Positions 12,676 through 27,600 of a DNA stretch of 64,000 nucleotides are shown here, in pieces. The translations under genes were made by a program, and so were the position numbers. How positions within the stretch are numbered: the first letter of the stretch is position 1; every line of letters starts with the position of its first letter. The notes beneath the pieces are model-generated. The model was given only the letters and a program-made list of their open reading frames with translations. It did not search any database and was not told where the DNA came from. The stretch is from Pomphorhynchus laevis (Eukaryota; Acanthocephala; Palaeacanthocephala; Echinorhynchida; Pomphorhynchidae), in assembly GCA_012934845.2 (NCBI GenBank), contig WNNJ02001766.1, positions 124,001 through 188,000 on the forward strand. Reading direction: 5' to 3'.

Positions 12676-15600
12676 ATGTTGTTCTTAATTGGCATTGGAC
12701 TGTGTAATCCTAGTGACATCACTGTAAGAGGACTTGAAATTGTAAGGAAATGCGAATTTGTTTATTTGGAGATTTATACGTCGCTATCCGCTTCTAAATC
12801 TGATTTGGTATGAATTAAGTTAGATCTTTCGTTTGACACGTGTGGATTTATTTAAATGCTCACTAAACAATTATAAATTTAATTTTTTTTGCAATTCTGA
12901 CAACGAAGAAGCCTTGCTCGATTAAAATTTAATCGTTAATGTTTGATGATATCACTCGTCATATAAGCGATATTTTGCTTGATTATCCATAAGGTACAAT
13001 TAAAATTATCTGTTAATGATATTATCTTCAAATAAGTGCAATGGAAATACCAAATGATTAATCGTATTTATGTCATCTTTTTCTATTAATTTATCAACCG
13101 ATTAATTTTTTAAATGGTAGTAGCAGTATATGCATCCGACAGCTTAACTATCAAACTATATTAAATATAATAGTAGAATCAGGGATCATTTGGATCGTAA
13201 TCACATATTGGTTGAATCTCAACATGGTTTCAGGATCGGACGTTCATGCCTTACTAACCTACTAACTGCGCGTGAAAAATGGGCTGATGCTCTGGGGGCT
13301 GGGTTTCAGGTTCATACAGTATTCCTTGATTTTTCAAAAGTTTTTGATAGGGTACAACACGACGGCATAGTGTCTTTACTGTATCACTATGGACTTCATT
13401 CATATATTTGTAAGTGGGTCAGGGAATTTCTATCGAATAGGTCTTTCCGAGTTTGTGTGGGGGTGTGTGTTTTCTTATTCGGTAAATATTAATTCTGGCG
13501 TACCGCAGGGATCAGTCCTTGGCCCACTGCTCTTTATAATCTTCATTCATGATCTGCTACTCCGCTTATCATGCTCTCATCTAGCGTTTGCAGACGATCT
13601 AAAGATTTGGTCGATCATTAGAAGTCCTGCTGATCGAGTATCGTTACAAAATGATCTAAACTCCCTGATCAAGTGGTGCGATTCTACCGGACTACGGTTG
13701 AATGTTGATAAATGTGTCCTCATGCAACTAGGTCGCCCTATTGAAACTCTAAGGTACTTTATTGGAGATATGGTCTTAAAGGAAGTGTCTCATCATAAGG
13801 ATTTAGGGATTATTGTCCATAGATCCTTGAAAACAAAGTTGAACACCGACTTCTTTCTAGGTAAAGCTACTAGGGCGTTATATTGTATTAAAAATGCATT
13901 CCTCAGGTTAAGCTGTCATATGTTCAAGAGGTTATTCATCTCCATCGTCAGGCCACACTTGGAGTACTGCATTCAGGCTTGTTTCCCTGTCACTAAGCAA
14001 GAACTATTAGACCTGGAGTCTATTCTTAGGCGCGGATCGAGGCTCTGTATTGGCTTAAGTGGTATTGACTATTATGTACGTCTAAGTCGTATTGGGATGT
14101 TGTCGGTACTTGAGAGGTTCTTTTCGTTGGAAATGCTATGTCTATGGCATATGTCGAATGATGGAGTAGGTTATCCCACCGATGTAATCACTAGGCGGGT
14201 AGATCAGTTGCGGGGACATAGCAGAGTCTTGTATAAATTTAGATTTGGCAGATTACCAAAAGTGTATAGACTCTCAAGGAGAGGAATTAACATGTAGAAT
14301 TCGTTGCCCTATTGCAAAATAGGGCAACGAGCCCTATTTTTCAATAGGGCTCGGCCCCCAGTTTGAATCACGATATCTCAGCCCCCAGTTTGAGAACGTT
14401 TAAATCACGATGCTACAAATGGATACATGAACAATGCCGCCATTCAACACTACCACTGGAATACCCTAATTAGCAACGTTGACTGACCATTTGCTTTTTT
14501 TTATTTTTTATTTGGACTCTGCCTGAATAGCCTTTTGGCTTTGGTATGTATTGGAATAATTTTTTTAATGGAAAAATTTATTTTAGTAAAACATACAGTC
14601 GAGGTTACCCGCAAGTGGGCCCAAAAAAAGATAGTTTAATAATAATTTTTTAGGTCTCATTTCAGACACCAGGCGTTTGCTTTTGTTAGCGCTACACCTA
14701 TACGTTGTCGCAGCGAACATACATTTTTGCCATAGGAGGATGGATCGCTCACTGATGCGAGAGTTGCTAGTCTCTTGACGAAAGCACTTGCCTCCTTTGC
14801 TAATCCGCCTGAGGTGGAAATTACGAACGGAATAAAGGTTCCTTTTTCGATTTCAATAATTCGCTCAATGTATTTATTCTTTTTCTGTTTTCATTGTATT
14901 CAAATGATTGTGTAGGACTTCGACTTACGTACGACTGGGCACATGGGTTAAATATTGTGACATCCAAAAATGTCCGCTCAGTCTGTGAGTGCGTTAGTCC
15001 AGTGCAAGATAAATCGGCTCTTGATCGGGGATCTCGTGTTGTCGTTTGGTTTGAAAACTCGAATGTATCTTGAATAGTTGAGAGCATCGGTTCTGATTCT
15101 ACATTCCGTTATACTTTACTGGCTTCGTCAATCAAGATATCTCTGATTATATTATGTCGTACTATGGTCCGTCCTTTCCATTTGCACGACAGTAAGTGAG
15201 CTGTCGATTTAACTTCTCTGCATACACATGATGTTGATCTACAGCGCAAGTCCCATCCATATCTACATGCCATTCCCGCTTGTATTTCAAAATTATTTAA
15301 ATAAAATCGTCTGTCATCGCTTACTCGAGCAGAGAGCCAAGAGGAAGACCCTTTAATAGAGGCGTGTTCTACAGCGGTTTTCGATTTTTGATCTAATTCA
15401 GACATTATGTTGGTTAATTCACCCTGTTCTAAATCAGATTTTTCTGTTGTTATCATCCGAGCCATTTCTCTTTGCTTTTCGTAAAGAGTTGATCCTCTTA
15501 TATTCATGTCCAGAAGGTTGCACATTTTGGCTGATCTTGACCATTCCATTTTAGCTATTTTTTGAGGATTTATTATTCCTAGGCCTCCGTTAGCTACTTT

Positions 15601-18600
15601 AAGGCACAAGATATTAAACCATGTGTGATCAATATTTTCTTTGCCTAGAATTTGAGGCAGTAGTTCGTGCTGAATAATCGTAACCAGCTTTTCGAACCAT
15701 TCCGTTTGACATTCGCATGTTCTTAGAATATAGCTCCATTTATGTTGTAGTCCGAATATGAATGCAGAATATGCTAGATGCCTCTCACTCTGTGCTACTG
15801 ATTTAAGCCGAACTAATAAGGAGATCCATTCGTCAATCTTTTGCTGAACATAATTCGCTTCAAAGTTTAGAAAACCAATTGGACAGCCAAGCAATTCTAA
15901 CCCATGTTTTGTTATGTTTACCCCAAGATCTCGAAATCTTTTTCCATTTGTATTGTTTTTTGGATTTATTAGTAATTTGCATTTTGATTCATTTACGAAA
16001 AAGCCATATGCTGGACCGAGTTTCTTTATGTGATTGAAAAACATTAGCAATTCTCTTTCGGTGCCAACACACGATACATCATCCGCATACCATTTTTGCG
16101 TTATTGTTGGACATAACGAATCCAATTTTGTTATCAGCGGTATCGTGGCTGCCGCAAAAGCGATCATAGCAATCGGATCACCTTGTGTGAATCCTTCTTT
16201 CGACTCTATTATTTCATTATCTATAATCAATATTGGATTGTTGTTGTAAGTATTTTTTAATATTGTTTTGAGAGGAGGACATATCCTGAAAATGTTTTCT
16301 ATAGCTACTTTTCGGTTTATGCAGTTGAATGCATTTTTGGCATCTATGAGTAAGAGACAAGTTTTCGATTCTTCTTTCAACAATGACCGTTGACTTCTTA
16401 CGACGTATTCCATCCCGCACTTTTGACCTGCGCAAATCTGAAAGTTACCGGCTACATCCTGTACATGTGTTTGTATTATCTGCAGGACTGCTTTCGATAT
16501 AATCCTTCTGTATACTTCACACTCGGAATGTATTGGAATAATAATAATATATTTAATTATTTTTTATTGATTACAAGTATTGATCTTCTTTAATTGATCA
16601 TTAAAGGTCAATAAAGGATGTATTCCAAAATATTTATGGATAAATATTATTAATAATTTTGATCTAGGAGATATTTTATGGTGTAACGATTATTTCAGCA
16701 GACAGACAAATGATTGAAGAACAAGCAGGTAGGTTAAATAAAAATTAATGCAATTCCATCAATGTTCTTGTAAGATGAAATTCTACAGAATGCCAAAGAT
16801 AACGATGTTGCAATTCTGGTTATTGGCGATCCTTTAAGGTAGTATTTCAAGCTTATAATTATCCGTATGTTAACAACCAAACTTCAGCTTGAAACAAGTT
16901 TCCTTTTTTACTGACGACAATTGAAAACATGCTTTCTAATATTAAAAGTCAAAGTAATATTGAATTAACAATCCGTAGTGAACTAAAAAATGAACTGGCT
17001 TAGTTATAATAGATTAATGAACTAAAATAAGCTGACGGAGTCAACATCAATTAATATTATCTAATTAGTATTGAAATACAAATCGTTAACTATCTTGTCT
17101 ACTATATATATTTAATATATTTTTCTTTTTCTCTTCAACGTTTGTTCTGCTTTGTTACGGAGTCTGCCTTTTTTCCTGTCTCACGCTGATGGACCTTATT
17201 GATGGTTGGTGTTCGTTTGGGCGGAGAACGTGACCGTATTATTGTAGTCGCATTTAGCGAAATTAATTGAGACAACATTTCATAATGTTGATGCGACGAT
17301 TTTGTTTTACGGCTGGCTTTCCACGAAGTCTATCGCCAACCCTCCCCCTTTCTCAACACCGGCTTGGAATCTGCCATGGCGGAGTTACATATATTTAATA
17401 TATTAATATTATTAATATATTTAAGCAAGATTACATTTGAGGTAAAAATCAATGTGTTCGGCGAAGCATCCTGAGAGTGCAAACATATCTAACTGATATG
17501 TCAGCTAGACGAGCAGCCCTTTTCAATTGTGTTTAAGTTGTTAAAACAAATGTGTTGTTATCACATTTGAAAAGGGGTGCGTGTCCAGCCGAAATATTAA
17601 TAACATTATTTTTTGATTTGCACACTCGGAATGCTTCGCCAAAAACATATTAATATGTCAATATCTATTAACATATCAATATCTTCGTTTCCACAAATTT
17701 ACGAAAATATAATTAATGTGAATGTATTAATAAACGAAAAATGTATAATATTTACCAAGTTTAATATGAAACTTTTGGAATAAAACTATCTATCACTCCC
17801 TTCACTCCTATAAATTTACAAAAATATAATTAGCGTTATTTAATTAATTAGCGTTATAAAGTTTAAACTATCTTGTTATCCCTATTAACTACTTACAAAG
17901 AACGAAAAAATAAAAATACTCAAAACCATCGCGTTACAACGATTTTTACAACGATTAATACGATTTCAACAATTGCAATAATTTCGATAGTTTTAATACA
18001 CGACCAATATGGGCAAAAAGAAGCGTTTGCAGTCATAGTCGAAGTCTTGAACTGCGAATCAAATCAAGTACAGTGTTCCAAACCAGGATGTGATATTTGG
18101 ACATCAGTAACCGGTACAACTAATCAACTTATCGATCTCAAGATGAAAACATTCCTATGCGGCTACTGTGCGTCAGCTGAACTGGACTCACTACGTGCCA
18201 TGATTCAAAAAAACTCAAAACAGCCAAGCCTGCACACATAAAAATTATTCCAATAAAGATACACATATCTCGCCAATACAATATAATAATGACGGTCATG
18301 ATACTAGACAGCAATCAACTCTATGCATTTATGACAATGATATTTTATTGTCTAACAATTTTGAGTCGTCGGCGGTAATTAATCAGTGTAAATTGAATGA
18401 TATGGGAAATTGTGCAGAAGATAAAACCGACGAGGGAAATTGTGTAGAACAAATTCTACCAAGAACACCTAAAGATAACCAGCTTTTACAATTTCCGGTG
18501 GGTGTTTCAGCATCAGTTGTCAAGTCGGTATCGATAGGACTCGAACCAGAGTCCAGTGCTCAAAGTGGGGATGACATCATATCTAGGTCATTCATAGAGG

Positions 18601-21600
18601 AGAGCAACGAGCGAAATTGTACAAATGATAGTAGTAATAATCGATACACCTCCCTAGACAAACCCGTTAAAGTGAACTATCGTAATACAAATGTCCATTT
18701 AGATGGGACCCAAAAGCGACTGTTGATTCCACGAGATAGCTATAAAAATGGCCAATATTGTTGAGTCGTCAGCAATAAATAATCAACATAGGTTGAATGA
18801 CGACCTCGATAAAGTTATTGTGATTCACAATTTATAACATCCTTGAAAGTAGTTTCCCTCTTTCGCATAGGCAAATCTGATGATACAAATGCGAAACCTC
18901 GCTTGTTAAAAATAGTATTCAGTGACAAAGAGTACGTTAATGTTTAATTGAGAAAATCTTATAGACTTAGTGGTACTGGCATTAGATTACTTAGAGACTT
19001 AGACCCGTCAGATAGAGAAAAGTTAAAGCTGGCTAAGATTGAGCTTCAAAATTGACTCAACAGTGGGGAGCGAAATTTTAGGATTCAAAATTTTCAAGTA
19101 GTGCGACACCGCCCTTGTGTGTTTTGGACAATGTTACCCTCCCACGACAAAATTTCACATGCATTCGACCTCTCGAGCTGCGTTGCACCTATCAAAGTAA
19201 TAACGAAAGTCCATATGTAACCAATATACCAGATACTTATTGTGAAAAATTTATAAATGTGTTATATTCTAATGTTCAAAGTATCCTCCCAAGAATGGTA
19301 GAGGTTTTGCTACTTGCTGGAGAGAGTAATGCTAGTATCCTGGCATTCAGTGAATCTTGGTTGAATTATAACATTGATGACTCAGAAATTGCAATTCCCG
19401 GTTACAGCTCATACCGTTGTGATCGTATTAATGTCAGAGGTGGCGGTGTAGTCATATACGCCCGAGATAGTATTACTACTAGTGTCCTATATCTACTTTC
19501 AGTACGTAAATCAAGACACTCGTTTCAGAGGCTCTTCTAGAAGTCTATTAGATTTATGTTTGTCTAATCATGATCTACCGATAAATATTGACTACATACA
19601 AGCTATAGGAAATAGTGACCATTGCAGTATGTTAATTCGCTTTCCGTTCGTTCTGCCTTCCATAAACACTTGTCACATCGAGCTTAACGTTTTCAAGACC
19701 GATTATAGCGCAATCGGTAGGCACCTTGATGAAAAATTTATAAATGTGTTATATTCTAATGTTCAAAGTATCCTCCCAAAAATGGTAGAGGTTTCGCTAC
19801 TTGCTGAAGAGCATAATGATAGTATCCTGGCATTCAGTGAATTTTGGTTGAATTCTAGCATTGATGACTCAGAAATTGCGATTCTCGGTTACAGCTCATA
19901 CCGTTGTGATCGTGTTAATGTCAGAGGTGGCGTGTAGTCATATACGCGCGAGATAGTATTACATCTAGTGTCCTATATCACGATAATGAGGAGATTAGTT
20001 ACCAATCCCTATGGTGTCGTTTCGAAAGCCTTGATTCCTTTGTTGTCATTGGACTTGTGTATAGAAGTCCTTTGGCATCCACCAAACGCCTCCGGAAAGA
20101 TTTAGAACGGTTTGCCTCTTACGAAATCTTAATCTTACTTCGGGACTTTAATATGCCACGTATAGACTGGTCTACTTATTCCTGTTTGAGCGGCTGTGAT
20201 TGGGAATCTTCTGAACTACTCGATTTATTAAACGAGCTGAATTACTTTCAGTACGTAAATCAGGACACTCGTTTCAGAGGCTCTTCTAGAAGTCTATTAG
20301 ATTTATGTTTGTCTAACCATGATCTACCGATAAATATTGACTACATACAAGCTATAGGAAATAGTGACCATTGCAGTATGTTAATTCGCTTTCTGTTCGT
20401 TCTGTCTTCCATAAACACTTGTCACATCGAGCTTAACGTTTTCAATGCCGATTATAGCGGAAGCGGTAGGCACCTTGATCACGTTGTTTGGCTTGACCCA
20501 TTTGTGGTCGGATTGTAATGTGCATGGAGGTTTTTTCGAGATACTCTTTCTTCTCTTCTAAACAGATAAGCCCCTTTACGTGCTTCACACTCCCGTAAAT
20601 ACAATAATCCGTGGTTTGACGTAGAGTTAGGAAATCTTCTAAAGAGTGTAAGATCCTTTATCGTCGATATCGTCAATCTAAAGGAGAATATCAATTATAT
20701 CGAAACGCAAGAAACAGATTTACGGCACTTAAAAGATCAAAGAAACTCTACTTTGAGAAATCACTCGTTCATAATATTAAGTATGAGTCAAGTTTATTTT
20801 TCAAATATTGTGCATCCAAAAATCGATCGAGATGCAAATGTCGTTACGTGTGAAAAATAAAGTAGTTGTCGACGATTATATGGTCGCTAATACATTTGTA
20901 GAGACATTCCTTCCTAGAATAGATAAATCAGTTACTGTACACGGCACCTTTCATCATAATAATAAATCATCTAACTTGACGTCACATATTTCTATCGCTC
21001 ATGTATATGAGCAACTTCGACGATTAAAACGGTGTCATTCTGCTGGCCCTGACGGATTGCCATTCATCCTACTTAGAGAATTAGCATCCCGCATTTGCGG
21101 TCCACTACATCGAATATTCATATTTTCCTTATGCAAATCAAAGATTCCCCTCGACTGGCTAAAATCGATAGTTTGCCCTGTATATAAAAAAGGTGATAGG
21201 TCATGCGCCAGCAATTTTAGACCAGTTAGTTTGACATGTATTTGCTGTAAGGTACTAACGCGTTTGATTTTGTTACACATCAACCGCCATATTTCGATAA
21301 ATAACCTTCTACATCCTTCCCAACATGGATTCCGTTCGAGTAGATCAACATGTTCAAATCTTCTAATTGCTAGAGATGATTGGTTCATTGCTTTTGATGC
21401 CGGTGTCGACACCGACGTGGTATTCGTGGACTTCTCGCGTGCTTTCGATACAATCAATCATAATATACTTATTGGCAAACTTATAGGACTTCACTTTGAT
21501 TCTGTAATTGTTAATGGGATTCGTGCGTATTTATTAGATAGAACTGCAGCAGTCAGAGTAAGTGGGACTTTGTCAGATTGGACTTCTATATGTAGCGGTG

Positions 21601-24600
21601 TACCACAAGGATCGATTTTAGGACCAATTTTATTTAATATATATATTAACGAACTCCCATTATTACTGCTGTCAAAAACGTTGTTGTACGCCGATGATCT
21701 TAAGGTCTATCGCTGTGTTGTTAATGACCTTGACCGACAAATGTTACAGTCTGATCTCGATACATTGACGTATTGGTCAGCTGAGAACTATCTAAGTATT
21801 AATGTGACAAAATGTGCATACATGCACATAGGGAATAAGTTTTCGACAACCAGCTACTCAAATAACTTACAAACAATTCATATGTTTCGTCAATATAGAG
21901 ACTCGGGCGTCGTCGTTTCGGATGATCTAGGCACTAGGAAAAATACGGAGCAAATATGTGCTAGATTAACTCGAATTTCCGGTATGATTTTCAGATGTTT
22001 TAGTAAATTAGAAATTGAGTCATTTAAACTTTTATTCACTACTCTCTGTTCAAGTGTTCTTAAGTATTGTTCTCCTGCATCATACCCAGTTAACAAATAG
22101 GAAGTTTCGTATTGAACATGTATTGCGACGTTCTTCTAAACGGGTAGCGGGCCTTCATAACTTTACTTATAAGGAATGGTTAAGTCGTTTTAATATGCCT
22201 TCATTATCTTCACTTCGAGCACTAAATGACCTGGTTGTAGTGTGGCGGGCGATGAGCAATCCTGAGAATCCCGTTAGAAGTCTATTTCGTATGCGAAATG
22301 ACTTAAGATTACGTGGTCATCCACTTATGTTACAACGTAAACACTGGTGTAAAAAAGAAACATTAATTTTGCCGTGCGTGTCATTCCAGCTTGGAACAGT
22401 TTACCGGCGGAAGTGGTGAAGCAAACAAACAGACGTGGATTTGCATCTACTTTGAAGAAACTGACTAATTTTTAATTACTTTGTTGTTAGTTTCCTTTTT
22501 ATATTTTAAATTGTGAAGGTATCTATTGATCTACGCTCGCTGACATTCTAGTGATAATAATAAATATTAAATTTTTAATTATTATTTATTTATTAAAAAC
22601 TTTATAAAGTAGTGCACGTTACAAACACAATGTTTTCAAATTAATCGTTTTTCAACCGAGTTGGCTGTCTCAGCTTTATCGTCCTCTGCACTATCATCAA
22701 TTGTTGTATCCTTATTGCTCTCGTCGTCTTCTACCGAAGTTTCATCATCGGATTCTTCTTCGTTTGCTTTCTCCTTTTCATCCGTTTCAACATCCACATT
22801 CTTATCTGTGTCATTCTGTATTGCCTCTGATGTTTGTTCTTGCAAGTCACTTACAACTGAGACAATTTCACTAGTTCCGTTGGTGATAACATTCTGTCTT
22901 CGTCTCTTCCCTCTGCCCATCCAGCTGTCGTTTCTCCTGACAACGCATCGATGCCATTCTCAGTCGATTTCATCAAGAAAGGATATTCCGTTCCATCCAT
23001 GACGTCTTCATCTAATCGGCCCTGGTCATCATCGTACAACATTTCTTGTTCATCTATATCGTGAACTTTACCTTCTGTCTGGGCAGCGGACACGGTAATG
23101 ATCGCCTCCAGCATACATGCCACATTGCCCCTTTGAACAGCAGCGCTTAGACGCTGTATGAGGAATGAACCTGCGCGCTGGCTTGCAGTGACCCGACCTA
23201 GCCTCTTTCCCAAATTTTGGAATAACTTGGTGGCCGAAGGACTACATGCTCCAAATGCCTCGATAGCTAACGGCACAAATGAGTATTGAGTATGATCAAT
23301 ACAATCGTAGTTGTGTATTTTCAATTCCTAAGCATCCGTTGAGACACATCCGGTGACATCAATGGCACGAGTAATGTGACTCTTTGCTAGTGTGATTGGA
23401 TATGTAAAGTCCCATACCAAGAGCGTTCCGCTCTCCTATGTTATTAGAGATCCACCATCGGGTCGTTTGTCGTCATTTCGGTTGAGACCATTTGGCTCCA
23501 GTCGACAGGGGACGTCGGCGGCTGTAAGCGCAATCTGTACTAGGCTGTTATCCTCAGCATGGCGGGTGTAACGACTGCATGTTCTAAGGCAATCCAATCC
23601 ATGTCTTCCGAAACAGTCGATTCGTGATCCACAACCGCATACCTGGGTTGTACAGATCGCTAGGCCCAAACGCAAAGCGACAGCAATTGTCATGCTATTC
23701 TCGTTCAGTCGAGTTTCAAACGCGGTTATCGGTATTGCCTGCAGAAATGCTCCTGAAAATGGAGACAAAACTGCTTTCAGTCGTGCTATGCTTACCTCAT
23801 CCGTTGCGCTCCGAACTAAACTTTCGTGGCGTATATTTAGCAATGGTTGAGTTTACTGTCTCTGTAGGTGTGTTTCCAGTGAAATATCGGCCCCGAATAT
23901 GCTTTTCCACTTCAGCAATCCCTGTACATAAGCCGCGTCGTCATCTGCTTTAAAACCAGACCGGACGTTTTGTAGGATTGGACCCGTTCGATTCTCAGAT
24001 CCGCATACCGATGCCAAAAATGCTGGCCCGGCGGTATTCCGCATTGATGGAATTCCCAGTCCTCTCATTTTAACAGGTAATGTTGCCTGATTCCACGCGC
24101 TGTTTTTTAGTATGATATTACGTATGTTTTAATAAATAGCAAATTAATTTATTTACCGATGCCTTAATTACTGATTCAACAGAAGAGAGTAAAATAAAAA
24201 ATTTTATTGAAAATTTCTCCAATTTTCAAAATAGCTCACTGCTATCATCATCACTAAAATTTCACTATAATGCTTGCAAACTTTCCGATCAATATTGAAT
24301 AGTTAAATCATTTTTTCGATTGTCAATTACACCAAAATGTTAATATTGGCAGAATAAACAAATTGCTTTTGAAAACAACAAGCAAAATGCCATTTAAACA
24401 CAAAAATTCAGCTGATAACAGTTCATATTTTTTAGCATAAAGTACAGTATAATTTTTTAAATGAAATTGTAACAGCCAATCCACCGGAAACATTTGTAGA
24501 GATTTCTATATAATAAAGTTTTATAAAATATGTTTTTTACGAATTTTATTTAAATTTTTAAATGTTTTGACATTATTATCAGCAAGTAACAAAAATATAC

Positions 24601-27600
24601 TGTTCCATTCAGCGTTAGGTAAATTTTTATTTTGGTATATTTTGGCAAATAATTATAATAAGTACGTTGTAGATATTCAAGTGTAGTCTATTAGCATGAT
24701 AGATATTCTCTATATACGGCATACTGGAGATACTTCTCCTTTACAACAGAAGAGATCAGGTTTATCAGCATGTGCGTTATCGACTTGATATATTCAAAGG
24801 TGATAAATATTAAATTACTGAAAATTAAGATATCAAAAGTAACCTCACATGTGATATACGTCAGTAATCCCTGCGCGAAACTGCGGCTAACCTTCATGGC
24901 ATTGTATTGTATGTGTGTAAAATTAATTTAAATTATTAATTTAATTTAATTAATTTAATTCAATCATTTAATTTGATTTTGTGTTATTTAAAGCGCCACT
25001 ACACACATTGATTTAATCATTAGAGCCAGACAGATGGGAATTAAGACAGATGTGGTGCATAACGCATCAATATTCAATGCCATTGCTATTACCGGTCTGC
25101 AGGTATAAATGCTTAAACTGCTTTATTTCTTAATTTACAAAATTAGTTGTACAGGTTTGGCGAGACCGTGTCAATTCCATTTAGCCATGAATTAGGAGAA
25201 AACCGAACCGTTAGTTTCGTCGAAAAAATTGTGGAGAACAAAAAACGTAAACTTCACACACTCTGCCTTCTCGGTTCGTATTCATTTTTAAATTAAAATA
25301 ATTGTGTTTATGATGGGATTTTGACATTACAAATGAAAGTTTCAAATTATATATCTTGCAATTTTAATTCATTTCCATTTTAAAATTTATTTAAGTCTAC
25401 TATTTTTAATCTATGTTAATTTAATATTATAATTTTCAAATTATATTTTTTTAAATTAAAATAGTGATCAATATTTTGATTATATTTTGGTAATAACTCA
25501 CGTTTTATTAATACTCAGTGCTTGTCGCAAATCCGCGGTTTATTTTGAAATTGTATTTTTATTTTATTATATACACTGAACTCAGTGAAAGCTGTTTTGC
25601 TAAATCAGAATAACCATGTCAAGAAATAAAAAAATTTTGGATATTTTATGAAAGCCAATATTTAGGATTGAATAAAGTACAAGAATTTAAAAGATTATTA
25701 ATTTTAACAAAAATGTAATAATATTCCGCTCATTCAATGGTGTATTCCATTGATAAGATAATTATGATATGTAATTGTACATTGATATATATAATAATAT
25801 ATAATTATTTGATACACTCTTCAAATATAATGGAAGTGTAATCTTCAAACAAGTAACCACATTACGGTCTGTACAAACACATCCGGAAACTTATGTGAAG
25901 TGTGAAGGAATATACGAATAATATTACTGTACGAATAATATTAATGCAAGATCAGATAACAGTCTACGTATTTTATACGATATATAAATAAAAATAAAGA
26001 TAAATAATAAATAATAATATTAGATTTTATACAATTTATATAAATTATATGAATTATATAACTTTATAGCTTAAGGTTCATCCTGAACTCGGTATTCACC
26101 GAATTGTTTAAAATGTCAATTGATAAATGCCAAATACCACTAGATTGGAAATGTGCAACTGTAGTTCCTGTTTTTAAAAAGGTGATATGCACAATCCTGA
26201 AAAGTATAGACCTGTGAGCTAACTAGTGTTGTTAGTAAAATTTTTGAACGCATTATCTATAAATATGTAGAGATAACTTGTTGTGCTAGTCGAACCAACT
26301 AGACCCACGTCAGCATAGATTCACTATTGGAAGATCGTGCTTATCTAATTTACTTTGTGCTAGAGAAGCATGGGTTAATGAAGTATCTAATGGAATAGCA
26401 GATGATTGTACATTTACTGACTTCAGTAGATCACTCGACCTTATAAGTCATGAAAATCTTATCAAAGTGCTTATATCCTGTCATATTGATCTGACAGTAG
26501 AACAAATCATATCAGATAACTGAGTCTACGTATTTTATACTATATAAATAAAAATAAAGATAAATAATAAATAATAATAAATAAATAATAATAAATAAAT
26601 AATAATAAATAAATAATAATAAATAAATAATAAGTAATAAAGATAAATTCGTGTAATACGAGTTCGACCAAGTTCGTGTAATACGAACTTGGTCTGACGC
26701 ATCTGCGAAGTCGGGAATATTGACCCACACTGTGCTTACGTTGGTCTCACGCAATCCATGCAGTGGAAATGGTCACAACTGCTCAGAACGACCAGTTGTA
26801 GTGTAGAGCAATTACAACCGCTAAAAGATGCCGTGACGGTCGAATTTCTGTATGTTCTAACAAAGCAAAGAATCACCGAGGATATGCGACTTATTCTCAC
26901 TTCCCCAAACAAACTAGGAGGTATTGGCATCATGGATTGTACTTTTGTAGCTAAATTACAGCTCGATGCTTCTCGAAAATTATGTGCGTCCTACAACTCA
27001 GATATGGTTGGAGAAGATTTACAGGAGCATCAACAACAAATCAGCAAAATCATTGCAGACACTAGGCTTAACGCATTCGAAGAACGCATCTCACTGGCTA
27101 AGAATAAATTAAGTGAAGAAACCCAAAATGCAATAAATTTTGCTTGTATAAATGGAGCGTCCTCTTGGTTAAGCGCACGTCCTATCGAACACCACAAGTT
27201 TGGTCTTACGCCAAACGAATTCCGGGACGGTTTAGCAACTAGATATGGATGGGATCCAGACGGCCTTCCTTCCCGCTGTGCATGCGATGATGGTGCGAAC
27301 CTATCGCATCTTTTGCAATGTAAGCGCGGTGGTTTTCAGATCATACGCCATAACGAGGTCAGAAATATATTTGCCCGAGAGTTGACCACGGTTTGTAATG
27401 GAGTAGGGCTCGAGCCTGTTTTGGAGCGAGTCAATGATGACGTAAGGTTTGAGAAATCCACAACATGTCGTGAGGAGGGAGCACGTCTCGACGTTGTTTG
27501 CAGCGGATTATATGAGAGTCGATTCGAGCGGACGTTTTTTGACGTCACCATCTTTAACAACCACGCCGTTTCGTACTCATCATCAACAGTTAGTGCTTTC

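Noticed and set aside
16651-16700. TATTTCAG at 16691-16698 as the acceptor of DPH5 exon 2
   Set aside because: It would drop [10 protein letters not shown], which matches the family; the acceptor GATCTAG at 16667 keeps both phase and homology.
22661-23002. Serine-rich plus-strand frame
   Set aside because: Antisense shadow of the Asp/Glu-rich tail of LINE family B.
24691-24897. 68-codon minus-strand ORF as a small gene
   Set aside because: No family, no flanking signals beyond chance; kept only as a note in the spacer entry.
26512-26754. Leu/Tyr-rich minus-strand 'membrane' frames
   Set aside because: Products of TAAATAATAA repeat sequence.
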